From contig NZ_JACGXA010000001.1 in assembly GCF_014138045.1 (NCBI RefSeq), positions 1,175,501 to 1,239,500 of the forward strand: a stretch of 64,000 bases of DNA, given 5' to 3'. This document shows, in pieces, positions 17,917 through 26,922 of this stretch. This DNA comes from Nocardioides ginsengisegetis. Its GTDB lineage: Bacteria; Actinomycetota; Actinomycetes; Propionibacteriales; Nocardioidaceae. A program made the position numbers and the translations under genes. The notes under the pieces are model-generated. The model saw only the letters and a program-made list of their open reading frames with translations. It was not told the DNA's origin and did no database searches. Every line of letters begins with the position of its first letter. Within the stretch, counting starts at the first letter, position 1.

Positions 17917-19104
17917 CGGCTCGTCGCCCCGACCGGACTGGCGGCCCAGCACCAAGGCGATCCGGAGAGTGAACGCGTCGCGCTCGTCGGAGGGCGAGTG
18001 CCCGGTCGTCTCGGTGATCTGCTTGAGGCGGTAGCGGACGGTGTTGGGGTGCACGAACAGCGCCCGGGCGGTTCCCTCGATGGAGGAGTTGTGGTGGAAG
18101 TACGCCGACAACGTCTCGATCAGCGTGCCCCGCGCCCGGACCAGCGGCAGGTAGATCTCGTCGACCACGTGCCGGCGGGCGTGGCCGTCGCCGGCGAGGG
18201 CCCGCTCGGGCAGCAGGTCCGCGCTGCGGACCGGTCGCGGTGCCTCGGGCCAGCCGGTCGCCGAGCGGTGGGCCGACAGGGCGGCGCGGGCCGAGACGTA
18301 GGCCCGGCTCAGGTCCTCCGCCACCGGCCCGACCACGACCGGGCCGTCGCCGAAGAGGTGCACGACCACCTCGGCGGCGTCCCGGTTGTCCTTGACCCCG
18401 CCGAGCAGGACGACGAGGCGCTCGCCCTGGACCGCGCAGAGCGCGTCCATGCCGGCCGCCTTGGCCGCCCGGCGTACCTCGTCGAAGAGGTCGGTCTCGG
18501 TGCGCTGGCGGGGGACCGCGCCCAGGACCACGGCGACGTCGCCGTGGGAGGACCAGCCGAGGGCGCTGGCCCGGGAGAGCAGCGCCTCGTCGGCCTCCGA
18601 GCGCAGCACCGCGTCGACGACCAACGCCTCGAGTCGGGCGTCCCACGCGCCGCGCACCTCGGCGGCCCGGGCGTAGACCTCGGCCGTCGCGAAGGCGACC
18701 TCGCGGGCGTACTGCAGCACGGCCGCATGCACCTCGGGGGCGTCGGTCGGGTCGAGGAGCGAGTCGATGTTGCTCTCGACCACCTCGATGGAGAGCCGGA
18801 CCAGGTCGACGGTCTGCTGGAGGGTGATCACACCGGCCAGGGCTCGGGGTGCCGCACCGAAGACGGAGGCGGCCAGCGCCGTGCCCCGGTCCGCCGCGTC
18901 GGCGGTGCGGTACCAGTCGACGAAGCCGCGGATACCGGCCTGGACGATCAGCCCGACCCAGCTGCGGTCCTCGGCCGAGAGCTCCCGGAACCACGGCATC
19001 TCGGCGTCCATCCGGGCCGTGGCGGTGGTGCTGAGCGCGCCCGTGGAGCGCTGCAGGGCGTCGGCGGCCCGGGCGCGCTGGGCGCGGCCGCGTGCGGGAG
19101 TCAC
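17908..19104 (-). CDS. fasR: PucR-family transcriptional regulator, FasR-like
   Basis: A 398-residue regulator with a C-terminal PucR-type helix-turn-helix (about residues 335-375: SIEGTARALFVHPNTVRYRL) and a central GGDEF-like/CdaR region (LSRASALGWSSHGDVAVVLG). In Streptomyces and mycobacteria a homologue encoded directly upstream of fabD activates the fatty acid synthase genes, and the placement here is the same. The gene ends within the palindrome that precedes fabD. Its own promoter region, shared with a divergent hydrolase, carries another palindrome, so autoregulation is plausible. Function as the fab activator is inferred from synteny and domain content. Confidence 0.87.
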   Translation of the reverse strand: MTPARGRAQRARAADALQRSTGALSTTATARMDAEMPWFRELSAEDRSWVGLIVQAGIRGFVDWYRTADAADRGTALAASVFGAAPRALAGVITLQQTVDLVRLSIEVVESNIDSLLDPTDAPEVHAAVLQYAREVAFATAEVYARAAEVRGAWDARLEALVVDAVLRSEADEALLSRASALGWSSHGDVAVVLGAVPRQRTETDLFDEVRRAAKAAGMDALCAVQGERLVVLLGGVKDNRDAAEVVVHLFGDGPVVVGPVAEDLSRAYVSARAALSAHRSATGWPEAPRPVRSADLLPERALAGDGHARRHVVDEIYLPLVRARGTLIETLSAYFHHNSSIEGTARALFVHPNTVRYRLKQITETTGHSPSDERDAFTLRIALVLGRQSGRGDEPSL

Positions 19105-19137
19105 GCTCGGACACTAGTCCGAACGGACATTTCCCGT

Positions 19138-19162
19138 AAAACCCTTGTAAAACAAGGGCTTT
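19138..19162. promoter_or_regulatory. Palindrome in the fasR/hydrolase divergent promoter region
   Basis: Inverted repeat CCCTTGT-AAA-ACAAGGG (19142-19158), extended to AAA/TTT on the outside with one mismatch. It lies 34 bp upstream of fasR and 79 bp upstream of the divergent hydrolase. It shares a TTGTA/ACAA half-site core with the fasR-fabD palindrome. Candidate regulator-binding site. Confidence 0.5.
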
Positions 19163-19240
19163 CGCTCTGCCCAATGGGAACGTGTTCTGGTTGAATCCGA
19201 CATCTACGCCCCACGGGTTGGGGTAGCCAGGAGGCGTTCG

Positions 19241-20191
19241 GTGTCCGACACCCCCCATGAGGTCCAGTACCTCACGTTGCACGGCCACCGCAGGGCCTTC
19301 GTGAAGGCCGGTCAGGGCCCCGTGGTCCTGCTGCTGCACGGACTCGGATGCGACCACACGACGTGGGAGCCGGTGATCGACTCGCTGGCCAAGCGCTACA
19401 CCGTCATCGCGCCGGACATCCTGGGGCACGGCCTGTCGGACAAGCCGCGGGCTGACTACAGCGTGGGTGGCTACGCCAACGGCATGCGTGACCTGCTGAC
19501 GGTGCTCGGCATCGACAAGGTGACGGTCGTCGGCCACAGCTTCGGCGGCGGCGTGGCGATGCAGTTCGCCTACCAGTTCCCCGAGCGCACCGAGCGGCTG
19601 ATCCTGGTCGCCTCCGGCGGACTCGGGCCCGAGGTGAGCCACGGGATCCGGGCGATCACGACCCCGGGCTTCCACCAGGTGATGGGCGTGCTGACGCTGC
19701 CCGGTGTCCGCCACCTCGGCATGGCCGGGCTGCGTGCCCTGTCGACCACCTCGTGGAAGCACACCCGCGACCTCGACGAGGTCGCCGAGATCTACAACTC
19801 CTTCAAGGACCCGCACGCCCGGCACGCGATCCGCCACGTGGTGCGCGCCGTCGTGGACTGGCGGGGCCAGATCGTCACCATGGCCGACCGCGCCTACCTC
19901 ACCGAGGAGATGCCGATGTGCGTCGTGTGGGGACGCGACGACAAGGTCATCCCGGTCCGGCACGCCAGCAACGCCGCCGCCCTGGCCCCCAACGCCCGGG
20001 TCGAGGTGATCCCCAACGCCGGGCACTTCCCGCACAAGGACCACCCGCACCGGTTCGCCAAGATCGTCAACGAGTTCATCCGCACCACCCAGCCGGCGGT
20101 GTACTCGCGCGCCCGCTTCCGCAACCTGCTCAAGCACGGGCCGGTCCCCGTGCCCGTCCTCGCGCCGGTCACGGAGATCGAAGCCGGCTGA
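19241..20191 (+). CDS. Alpha/beta hydrolase
   Basis: A 316-residue alpha/beta-fold hydrolase. The nucleophile elbow VVGHSFGG contains Ser100, the oxyanion motif is LLLHGLGCDHTTW, the acid is in WGRDDKVIPV and the catalytic His in PNAGHFPHKD. GTG start with AGGAGG 7 nt upstream. Divergent from fasR across a palindrome-containing intergenic region, so it may be co-regulated with fatty acid synthesis; a lipase or acyl-ester hydrolase role would fit but is unproven. The C-terminal tail is extended and basic (YSRARFRNLLKHG), possibly for membrane or lipid contact. Confidence 0.88.
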   Translation: MSDTPHEVQYLTLHGHRRAFVKAGQGPVVLLLHGLGCDHTTWEPVIDSLAKRYTVIAPDILGHGLSDKPRADYSVGGYANGMRDLLTVLGIDKVTVVGHSFGGGVAMQFAYQFPERTERLILVASGGLGPEVSHGIRAITTPGFHQVMGVLTLPGVRHLGMAGLRALSTTSWKHTRDLDEVAEIYNSFKDPHARHAIRHVVRAVVDWRGQIVTMADRAYLTEEMPMCVVWGRDDKVIPVRHASNAAALAPNARVEVIPNAGHFPHKDHPHRFAKIVNEFIRTTQPAVYSRARFRNLLKHGPVPVPVLAPVTEIEAG

Positions 20192-20205
20192 TCGTTCTCG
20201 CGGCG

Positions 20206-20539
20206 GGTTGGTGGGTGCGCCGCGTAGCCGATCGCGTCTCGGCGTCAAGGAGCTTCGCCCGCTTCGCGGCGCCTTCGGCGTCCTTGACCCCGAGCCTCTC
20301 GCGATCGGCTTCAGGCGGCGGCCGGGGCGGACGGACTCCGCTGCGCTCCGCCGCCGCCCCGCCCCAGGCGCACCCCCGAACAGCTCGAGCGGTGAGCCAT
20401 GAACCGAACCCGACTTGGAAACGGTTCACCAGGCACCGCCCGTCCGACCCGGCGGTGAGCCATGAACCGAATCGGGCAGGCAAAGGGTTCGCAACTCACC
20501 GCTCCCGCCGCCAGGGCGCCCGCGTATGCGGGCGGCGCC
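20206..20539. repeat. Composite intergenic repeat element, copy 1
   Basis: Intergenic element between the hydrolase gene and aceE. It consists of a long hairpin (20226-20310) with outer arms AGCCGATCGCG / CGCGATCGGCT and inner arms GTCAAGGA / TCCTTGAC, a GC-rich spacer, two direct copies of GCGGTGAGCCATGAACCGAA (20389-20408, 20452-20471), an inverted copy (20486-20502) and a GGGCGCCCGC palindrome (20514-20535). The same modules recur at 48777-49087. No ORF with coding character lies in this 430-bp gap. Confidence 0.85.
20226..20310 (+). ncRNA. Hairpin module A, copy 1 (structured DNA or RNA)
   Basis: 85-nt imperfect hairpin: outer stem 20226-20236 with 20300-20310 (11 bp), middle stem CTCGG/CCGAG, a C-C mismatch, inner stem 20244-20251 with 20281-20288 (8 bp), and an apical region rich in TTCG-type loops. 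The copy at 48801-48895 keeps the pairings with compensatory changes. Whether it is transcribed, and from which strand, is unknown. Confidence 0.55.
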
Positions 20540-20580
20540 GCCACGCGCGCGGGCGTCGAGCTTCCCCCGAAATGACCAAC

Positions 20581-20610
20581 GGGGCGGCAACCATCACTGG
20601 TCACCGCCCC
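20581..20610 (-). terminator. Hairpin terminator of aceE
   Basis: GGGGCGG (20581-20587) pairs with CCGCCCC (20604-20610), with an inner CCA/TGG pairing, 16 bp downstream of the aceE stop on the minus strand. Confidence 0.65.
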
Positions 20611-20626
20611 GCTCGTGTCGGGGTCG

Positions 20627-23428
20627 CTACGCGTCGCCGCCCTCCTGCTTCACGCCGGCGACGGCGGTCGGGTCGTCGATGCGGAACTTCGCGAACGCCT
20701 CCTCGACCTTGTCGCGACCGATCTCGCCGGCGTCCGCGAGCGCCTGGAGCGCCTGGACGACGACGGACTGGGCGTCGATGTGGAAGAAGCGACGGGCGGC
20801 CGGGCGGGTGTCGGCGAAGCCGAACCCGTCGGCACCCAGCACCCGGTAGTCACCGGGCACCCAGCGCGCGATCTGCAGCGGGACGGCCCGCATGTAGTCC
20901 GAGACGGCCACGACGGGGCCGCGGGCGCCGGCCAGCTTGTCGGCGACGTACGGCGTGCGCGGCGACTCGCCCGGGTGGAGGAGGTTCCACTCCTCGGCCG
21001 AGACGGCGTCGCGGGCCAGCTCGTTCCACGAGGTGACCGACCAGGTGTCGGACTGCACGCCGTAGTCCTCGGCGAGGATGCGGGCGGCCTCGCGGACCCA
21101 TGGGAGGCCCACGCCGGAGGCGAGCAGCTGCACGCGCGGCCCCTCACCGTCGGCGGTGCCCACGCGGTGGATGCCCTTGAGGATGCCCTCGACGTCGACG
21201 TCCTCCGGTTCGGCCGGGTGCTGGACGGGCTCGTTGTAGACGGTGATGTAGAAGATCACGTCCTCGGAGTTCTCGCCGTACATCCGCTCGAGACCCGACT
21301 GCATGATGTGCGCGACCTCGTAGGCCTGCGCCGGGTCGTAGTGCACGACCGCCGGGTTGGTCGCCGCGATGAGCGGGGAGTGGCCGTCGGCGTGCTGCAG
21401 GCCCTCACCGGTCAGGGTGGTGCGACCCGCGGTGGCGCCGATCAGGAAGCCGCGCGCGAGCTGGTCGGCCATCGCCCAGATCGAGTCGGCGGTCCGCTGG
21501 AAGCCGAACATCGAGTAGAAGATGTAGAACGGGATCATGTGCTCGCCGTGGGTGGAGTACGCCGAGCCGGCGGCCGTCGCCGAGGCCATGGCGCCGGCCT
21601 CGGAGATGCCCTCGTGGAGCATCTGGCCCTGCGGGGACTCCTTGTAGGAGAGCAACAACTTGCGGTCGACCGACTCGTACTGCTGACCGGCCGGGTTGTA
21701 GACCTTGGCGCTCGGGAACATCGCGTCCATGCCGAACGTGCGGTACTCGTCCGGGGCGATCGGCACGAGGCGCTTGCCGATCTCCGGGTCCTTCATCCAG
21801 TCCTTGAGCAGGCGCACCACGGCCATGGTCGTGGCGATGGAGTTCTTGCCCGAGCCCTTCTTCAGCTCGGCGTAGACCGAGTCGGCGGGCAGCTGGAGGT
21901 CCTTGGCGCGCAGGACGCGCTTGGGGACCGGGCCGCCCAGGGCCGCCCGACGCTCCTTCATGTACTGGATCTCGGGGGCGTCCTTGCCGGGGTGGAAGAA
22001 CGGCGCGGCGCCGGTCTCCTCGTAGGAGCGCTCGAGGTCGCGGTCGGAGATCGGCAGGTAGAGGCGGTCCCGGAACTTCTTGAGGTCGTCCTGGGTCAGC
22101 TTCTTCATCTGGTGGGTGGCGTTCTTGCCCTCCAGCGCGTCGATCGTCCAGCCCTTGATGGTCTTGGCCAGGATCACGGTCGGCTGGCCGGCGTGCTTGG
22201 TCGCGGCGTCGAACGCGGCGTAGACCTTGCGGTAGTCGTGGCCGCCGCGGGGCAGCTTCACGATCTGGTCGTCGGTCATGTGCTCGACCATCTTGCGCAG
22301 CCGCGGGTCGGTGCCGAAGAAGTGCTCGCGGATGTAGTCGCCCTTCTCCGTGGAGTAGGTCTGGAACGCGCCGTCCGGGGTGGTGTTCATCCGGTTGACC
22401 AGCACGCCGTCGACGTCGCGGGCCAGCAACGGGTCCCACTCGCGGCCCCAGACCACCTTGATGACGTTCCAGCCGGCACCGCGGAAGTTGGCCTCGAGCT
22501 CCTGGATGATCTTGCCGTTGCCGTTGACCGGGCCGTCGAGCTGCTGGAGGTTGCAGTTGATGACCCAGACGAGGTTGTCGAGCTCCTCGCGGGCGGCGAC
22601 CCGGATGGCGCCCAGCGACTCGGGCTCGGCCATCTCGCCGTCGCCGAGGAACGCCCACACGCGCTGCTCGCTGGTGTCCTTGATGTTGCGGTTCTGCAGG
22701 TAGCGGTTGAACCGCGCCTGGTAGATCGAGTTGATGCCCGTGAGCCCCATGGAGACCGTCGGGAACTCCCAGAAGTCCGGCATCAGGCGCGGGTGCGGGT
22801 ACGACGGCAGGCCGGCGTGGGCGCCGTGCTGGACCTCCTGGCGGAAGCGGTAGAGCTGCTCCTCCTCCAGCCGGCCCTCGAGGAAGGCGCGGGCGTAGAT
22901 GCCGGGGGAGCCGTGGCCCTGGATGTAGATCTGGTCGCCGCCGCCGGGGTGGTCCTTGCCGCGGAAGAAGTGGTTGAAGCCGACCTCGTAGAGGCTGGCC
23001 GAGGACTGGTAGGTGGCGATGTGGCCGCCGACCTCGAGCCCCTTGCGGTTGGCCGAGGAGACCATGACCGCGGCGTTCCAGCGGATGAAGGCGCGGATGC
23101 GGCGCTCGGCCTCCTCGTCGCCGGGGAACCACGGCTCGCGCTCGGGCGGGATCGTGTTGATGTAGTCGGTGCTGCGCAGCGCCGGCACGCCGACCTGCAT
23201 CTCACGCGCGCGCTCGAGGAGGCGCAGCATGACGTAGCGGGCACGGTCGCGGCCGCGCTCGTCGACCATCGAGTCGAACGACGCGATCCAGTCGTTGGTC
23301 TCGTCCGGGTCGATGTCCGGCAGCTGGGTGGGCAGACCCTCGTGGATGACGGACGCGATCGAACCCGATCGGGGGCTGGTCGTCGTCGAGGAGGTCGTGC
23401 CTGAAGTGGTGGATGTCTCTTCGGTCAC
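20627..23428 (-). CDS. aceE: Pyruvate dehydrogenase E1 component, homodimeric type
   Basis: A 933-residue thiamine diphosphate-dependent E1 that decarboxylates pyruvate and acetylates the lipoyl E2. The ThDP/Mg motif is in [15 protein letters not shown] through [17 protein letters not shown]. The pyrimidine-domain motif [20 protein letters not shown] and [12 protein letters not shown] follow the AceE pattern rather than the alpha/beta heterodimer type. The first 20 residues are Ser/Thr-rich and probably disordered. Actinobacteria make a mixed complex in which AceE also serves the 2-oxoglutarate dehydrogenase assembly. GTG start. It is divergent from a DUF3052 gene, as in mycobacteria. Confidence 0.97.
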   Translation of the reverse strand: MTEETSTTSGTTSSTTTSPRSGSIASVIHEGLPTQLPDIDPDETNDWIASFDSMVDERGRDRARYVMLRLLERAREMQVGVPALRSTDYINTIPPEREPWFPGDEEAERRIRAFIRWNAAVMVSSANRKGLEVGGHIATYQSSASLYEVGFNHFFRGKDHPGGGDQIYIQGHGSPGIYARAFLEGRLEEEQLYRFRQEVQHGAHAGLPSYPHPRLMPDFWEFPTVSMGLTGINSIYQARFNRYLQNRNIKDTSEQRVWAFLGDGEMAEPESLGAIRVAAREELDNLVWVINCNLQQLDGPVNGNGKIIQELEANFRGAGWNVIKVVWGREWDPLLARDVDGVLVNRMNTTPDGAFQTYSTEKGDYIREHFFGTDPRLRKMVEHMTDDQIVKLPRGGHDYRKVYAAFDAATKHAGQPTVILAKTIKGWTIDALEGKNATHQMKKLTQDDLKKFRDRLYLPISDRDLERSYEETGAAPFFHPGKDAPEIQYMKERRAALGGPVPKRVLRAKDLQLPADSVYAELKKGSGKNSIATTMAVVRLLKDWMKDPEIGKRLVPIAPDEYRTFGMDAMFPSAKVYNPAGQQYESVDRKLLLSYKESPQGQMLHEGISEAGAMASATAAGSAYSTHGEHMIPFYIFYSMFGFQRTADSIWAMADQLARGFLIGATAGRTTLTGEGLQHADGHSPLIAATNPAVVHYDPAQAYEVAHIMQSGLERMYGENSEDVIFYITVYNEPVQHPAEPEDVDVEGILKGIHRVGTADGEGPRVQLLASGVGLPWVREAARILAEDYGVQSDTWSVTSWNELARDAVSAEEWNLLHPGESPRTPYVADKLAGARGPVVAVSDYMRAVPLQIARWVPGDYRVLGADGFGFADTRPAARRFFHIDAQSVVVQALQALADAGEIGRDKVEEAFAKFRIDDPTAVAGVKQEGGDA

Positions 23429-23479
23429 CCGCTCATCGTTGCACGCTCCCGAACCTCAGGGAATTTACCCATCGGTAGT

Positions 23480-23509
23480 CTCAGCGGCCCCCTCCTGAGG
23501 GGCCCTGAG
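23480..23509. promoter_or_regulatory. Inverted repeat in the aceE/DUF3052 divergent region
   Basis: CTCAG-C-GGCCCC / GGGGCC-CTGAG with a 7-nt loop, 52 bp upstream of the aceE start codon. It may be a hairpin in the aceE leader or an operator. The rest of the 225-bp intergenic region shows no other clear structure. Confidence 0.4.
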
Positions 23510-23652
23510 CAGGCGTTTTGGAGCCCCTCCCTGTGGACACGGGTTGCGGAGCCGCCCCAACTCCGCTGGACTACTCCCCACCTTGGCCTCATCGTGGGCC
23601 CGGGTCGCCGCCCGGGAGCCGGACGGTGGATGTGACGCGACTGGAGGATTCA

Positions 23653-24096
23653 GTGAGCTCGACCGCGGGTGGCGGGTCCACCCAGACAGACGGACCCGAC
23701 GCCGGTCCTGCTGGCCGGCTGGGCTTCAAGCCCGGGATGGTCATCCAGGAGCTCGGCTGGGACAACGACACCGACGACGAGCTCCGGGTCGCGATCGAGG
23801 ACACCATCGACGCCGACATGGTGGACGGCGACTACGGCAACGTGGTCGATGCCGTGCTGCTGTGGTGGCGTGCCGATGACGGTGACCTCGTCGACGGCCT
23901 GGTCGACGCGCTGACCGACCTGGTCGGGGGCGGCGCGATCTGGCTGCTCACCCCCAAGGTCGGCCGTGCGCAGGCCGTGGAGGCCGCCGACATCGCCGAG
24001 GCCGCGCCGATCGCAGGCCTCGCCCAGACCACCACCGCCGCGGTGAGCAAGGACTGGCAGGCCACACGCCTCGTCGCGCCCAAGACCCCGGCCTGA
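23653..24096 (+). CDS. DUF3052 family protein
   Basis: A 147-residue actinobacterial protein of unknown function. The core LGFKPGMVIQELGWDND and the later IWLLTPKVGRAQAVEAADIAEAAPIAGL are family hallmarks. The acidic middle (DDELRVAIEDTIDADMVDGD) is typical too. Mycobacterial homologues also stand next to aceE (Rv2240c), so the linkage is conserved and suggests a role connected with central metabolism or envelope growth, though this is unproven. Start GTG 23653 has GGAGG seven nt upstream. Confidence 0.88.
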   Translation: MSSTAGGGSTQTDGPDAGPAGRLGFKPGMVIQELGWDNDTDDELRVAIEDTIDADMVDGDYGNVVDAVLLWWRADDGDLVDGLVDALTDLVGGGAIWLLTPKVGRAQAVEAADIAEAAPIAGLAQTTTAAVSKDWQATRLVAPKTPA

Positions 24097-24120
24097 CCCG
24101 ACCAGCCCGAAGGACCCCGC

Positions 24121-25743
24121 GTGCTCCGTTCCCTCCTCGGCTCCGCCCTCGGTCGTGCTGCGGCCGGAGGCACCAGCCTGAAGGTGCTCACCGAGGCCGG
24201 GATCATCCGGCCCTACTCCCCGCTGGTGCTGGCCGGGCTTGCCCGCACCCTGCGCCGCTGGGGCACCGGGCCGGCGGGTGGGTTCACCTCGCTGGCCGTC
24301 CGCGCCCCCGACCAGATCGGCCTCATCGACGAGCTCGGGTCGCTGACGTTCGGGGAGATGCACCAGCGCTCCAACGCGCTGGCGCGCGCGCTGCGGGAGA
24401 TCGGCGTACGCGAGGGCGACGGCGTCGCCATCATGTGCCGCAACCACCGCGGGTTCGTCGACGCCAGCATCGCGGTCTCCAAGCTGGGCGCCGACATCCT
24501 CTACCTCAACACCGCGTTCGCCGGGCCGCAGCTGGCCGACGTGCTCGAGCGCGAGAAGCCGACCGTCGTGGTCCACGACGAGGAGTACACCTTGCTCCTG
24601 TCCGGGGCGACGATCGAGAACCGCGTCGTGGCGTGGGTCGACTCCGACGACCTCGGCGCCGACGTCGCGACGATCGAGTCGCTGATCTCCTCCCAGGCCG
24701 CCGGCGACCTCGAGCCGCCGGAGCGGCACACCCGGATCGTCATCCTGACGTCCGGCACCACCGGCACCCCCAAGGGCGCGCCGCGCAACGAGGCCGGCAT
24801 CGACGCCGCAGTCTCGCTGCTGTCGCGGATGCCCCTGCGCTACGGCTGGCGCACCCACATCGCGGCCCCGCTGTTCCACACCTGGGGCTTCGCCCACCTG
24901 GCCATGTCGATGCTCCTCGGCTCCACCGTGGTGCTGCGCCGCAAGTTCGACCCCGAGGAGGCGCTGCGCGTCACCGAGGCCGAGGGCTGCCAGTCGCTCG
25001 TGGTGATCCCGGTGATGCTGCAGCGGATCATGAACCTCCCCGAGGAGACCCGCGCCTCCTACGACCTCTCGCGGGTCAAGGTCGTGGCGGCGTCGGGCTC
25101 GGCGCTGCCGGGCGACCTCGCCGTGAGCTGGATGGACCAGTTCGGCGACAACCTCTACAACATCTACGGCTCGACCGAGGTCGCCTACGCCTCGATCGCC
25201 AACCCGGTCGACCTGCGTGAGGCGCCGTCCTCGGCCGGCCGCCCGCCGTGGGCGACGATCGTGAAGATCCTCGACCCAGAGGGCAAGGAGCTCCCGGCGG
25301 GGGAGTCCGGCCGGATCTTCGTCGGCAACAGCCTGCTCTTCGAGGGCTACACCGGCGGCGGCCACAAGGAGGTCGTCGACGGGCTGATGTCCAGCGGCGA
25401 CGTCGGCCGCTTCGGCCCCGACGGGCGCCTGTACGTCGAGGGCCGCGACGACGAGATGATCGTCTCCGGCGGGGAGAACGTCTTCCCCAAGGAGGTCGAG
25501 GACTGCCTGGCCCGCCACGAGTCGGTGGTGGAGGTCGCCGCGATCGGCGTCGACGACCCCGACTTCGGCAAGCGGCTCAAGGCCTTCGTGGTCACCCGGG
25601 GCGAGGTCTCGGAGGAGACGCTCAAGGACTGGGTGAAGGAGAACCTCGCCCGTTACAAGGTGCCGCGCGACTTCGTCTTCCTCGACGAGCTGCCGCGCAA
25701 CGCCACCGGCAAGGTGCTCAAGCGGGAGCTGGACAAGAGCTGA
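24121..25743 (+). CDS. Acyl-CoA synthetase (AMP-binding, FadD-like)
   Basis: A 540-residue ANL-superfamily enzyme activating a carboxylic acid as acyl-AMP and then acyl-CoA. The P-loop-like motif ILTSGTTGTPKGAP, the motif YNIYGSTEVAYASI, the hinge GRDDEMIVSGGENVFPKEVE and the C-terminal catalytic Lys in ATGKVLKREL are all present. A hydrophobic N-terminal 60 residues may associate with membrane. GTG start, 24 bp after the DUF3052 gene, so probably cotranscribed. Chain length is unknown; medium to long fatty acids are likely from sequence type and setting. Confidence 0.92.
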   Translation: MLRSLLGSALGRAAAGGTSLKVLTEAGIIRPYSPLVLAGLARTLRRWGTGPAGGFTSLAVRAPDQIGLIDELGSLTFGEMHQRSNALARALREIGVREGDGVAIMCRNHRGFVDASIAVSKLGADILYLNTAFAGPQLADVLEREKPTVVVHDEEYTLLLSGATIENRVVAWVDSDDLGADVATIESLISSQAAGDLEPPERHTRIVILTSGTTGTPKGAPRNEAGIDAAVSLLSRMPLRYGWRTHIAAPLFHTWGFAHLAMSMLLGSTVVLRRKFDPEEALRVTEAEGCQSLVVIPVMLQRIMNLPEETRASYDLSRVKVVAASGSALPGDLAVSWMDQFGDNLYNIYGSTEVAYASIANPVDLREAPSSAGRPPWATIVKILDPEGKELPAGESGRIFVGNSLLFEGYTGGGHKEVVDGLMSSGDVGRFGPDGRLYVEGRDDEMIVSGGENVFPKEVEDCLARHESVVEVAAIGVDDPDFGKRLKAFVVTRGEVSEETLKDWVKENLARYKVPRDFVFLDELPRNATGKVLKRELDKS

Positions 25744-25792
25744 CCGGCCCGATGCGGGGCTGTCCACGCCGGGTGCGAGGATGGGCCACACC

Positions 25793-26257
25793 ATGAGTGG
25801 ACTCTCCCTGGGCGGACCGGCCCCCGACTTCACGCTGCGCGACCAGTTCGGGCAGGACGTCACCCTGTCGTCCTACCGCGGCACCAAGGCGGTGGCGATC
25901 ATCTTCTACCCCTGGGCGTTCTCCGGGGTGTGCACCGGGGAGATGGCCGGCATCCGCGACCGGCTGGCGGAGTTCATGACCTTCGACACCGAGGTGCTCG
26001 CGATCTCGACCGACCCGGTCTACTCCCTGCGTGCCTTCGCCGACCAGGACGGGCTCAACTTCCCGCTGCTCTCCGACTTCTGGCCGCACGGCGAGGTGGC
26101 CCGGGCCTACGACGTCTTCGACGAGGCCAAGGGTGTGGCCCGGCGGTCCTCGTACGTCATCGACCGGCAGGGGATGGTCCGCTGGGCCGTCCACAACGCG
26201 CTGCCCGAGGGACGCGACCTCGACGAGCACCTCAAGCAGCTCGTCGCCGCGACCTGA
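25793..26257 (+). CDS. ahpE: Peroxiredoxin, AhpE-like (1-Cys)
   Basis: A 154-residue thioredoxin-fold peroxidase. The peroxidatic Cys47 lies in YPWAFSGVCTGEM, with the usual Pro/Thr environment. No other Cys occurs in the protein, so it must be a 1-Cys enzyme regenerated by an external thiol such as mycothiol/mycoredoxin. Synteny (aceE, DUF3052, ahpE) matches Rv2238c of Mycobacterium. ATG 25793 is preferred to an in-frame ATG at 25781, since MSGLSLGGPAPDF is the usual N-terminus. Confidence 0.92.
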   Translation: MSGLSLGGPAPDFTLRDQFGQDVTLSSYRGTKAVAIIFYPWAFSGVCTGEMAGIRDRLAEFMTFDTEVLAISTDPVYSLRAFADQDGLNFPLLSDFWPHGEVARAYDVFDEAKGVARRSSYVIDRQGMVRWAVHNALPEGRDLDEHLKQLVAAT

Positions 26258-26371
26258 CCGTCCGGAAACCGGCACCCCGGGTGGTGGTCTGGACCATTGC
26301 CGGGGATTTCGGACAACTTTCCGACAAACCCGTGACGGCCCTTGAACGACCCCCCTAATCTTGAACTTGTT

Positions 26372-26403
26372 GAACCGCTGGTGACCCGAGACGCCAGCGG
26401 TTC
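26372..26403 (+). terminator. Candidate stem-loop downstream of ahpE
   Basis: Perfect 10-bp inverted repeat GAACCGCTGG / CCAGCGGTTC with a 12-nt loop, about 115 bp after the ahpE stop and upstream of tRNA-Val. It has no T-tract; it may terminate the ahpE transcript. Confidence 0.45.
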
Positions 26404-26490
26404 GACCTATTTCCGGGCCTTTCTCATCGCCACCCGGATTCCCGCGCGGCCCCGGCGCTCGCGTAGTCTGACGCCGCTCCGACGAGCCAC

Positions 26491-26562
26491 GGGCGTATAG
26501 CTCAGCGGTAGAGCCCCTCGCTTACAACGAGGTGGTCGGGGGTTCGATCCCCTCTGCGCCCA
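26491..26562 (+). tRNA. tRNA-Val (TAC anticodon)
   Basis: A 72-nt cloverleaf. The acceptor GGGCGTA pairs with TGCGCCC, the D arm begins GCTC, the anticodon stem is CCTCG/CGAGG with loop CTTACAA, and the T arm is GGGGG-TTCGATC-CCCTC with one wobble pair. The discriminator is A; CCA is not encoded. Confidence 0.95.
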
Positions 26563-26667
26563 CTCACCCGCCTCCCACCTCGCCTCCCATCCGGATCCGC
26601 CTCGGCTCCGAAGCCCTTGTGGCGCGCCTCACATCGAGGCGCCCGGACCCTTGTGGAGGGCACAGCA

Positions 26668-26922
26668 ATGAGTGAGACCAGCAGAAGGAACTTCCTGGCC
26701 GCTGCGGGAGCGGGGACGGTCGCCGTGGGCACCGTCGCCGTCACGTCCGAAGCAGCCGACGCCAGCGCCCGGATGCGTCCGGACGCGGCCAAGGCGGCCG
26801 TGGTCGCCTACGTCAAGAACCACCGGTCGGACGAGCTCCGGCTGATGGTCGGCGAGCGCGAGGTGGTCGTCCACGACCGCGACCTCGTGACCCGCATCCT
26901 CAACGCAGCGGGAGGCGAGTGA
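26668..26922 (+). CDS. Small Tat-signal protein preceding DUF4331
   Basis: An 84-residue protein with a twin-arginine signal: SRRNFLAAAGAG followed by a short hydrophobic stretch, and probable cleavage near EAADASA. The mature part is only about 50 residues and basic/acidic mixed (AAKAAVVAYVKNHRSDELRLMVGE). GTGGAGGG lies 10 nt upstream of ATG 26668. Its TGA overlaps the start of the DUF4331 gene, so the two are translationally coupled. Tat export suggests a folded or cofactor-dependent substrate, or a small subunit exported with a partner. The specific function is unknown. Confidence 0.8.
   Translation: MSETSRRNFLAAAGAGTVAVGTVAVTSEAADASARMRPDAAKAAVVAYVKNHRSDELRLMVGEREVVVHDRDLVTRILNAAGGE

Noticed and set aside
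20389..20502. CRISPR array
   Set aside because: The repeats are few, diverged, irregularly spaced and occur in both orientations. There are no cas genes in the window.
20615..23404. 929-codon open frame on the plus strand opposite aceE, and similarly long frames opposite dnaG (1398-4430) and glnE (60599-63925)
   Set aside because: In very GC-rich DNA the antisense frame of a real gene is often free of stops. The translations lack any protein family motifs, have skewed Arg/Gly/Asp/Val/Leu composition, and lie opposite clearly conserved genes.
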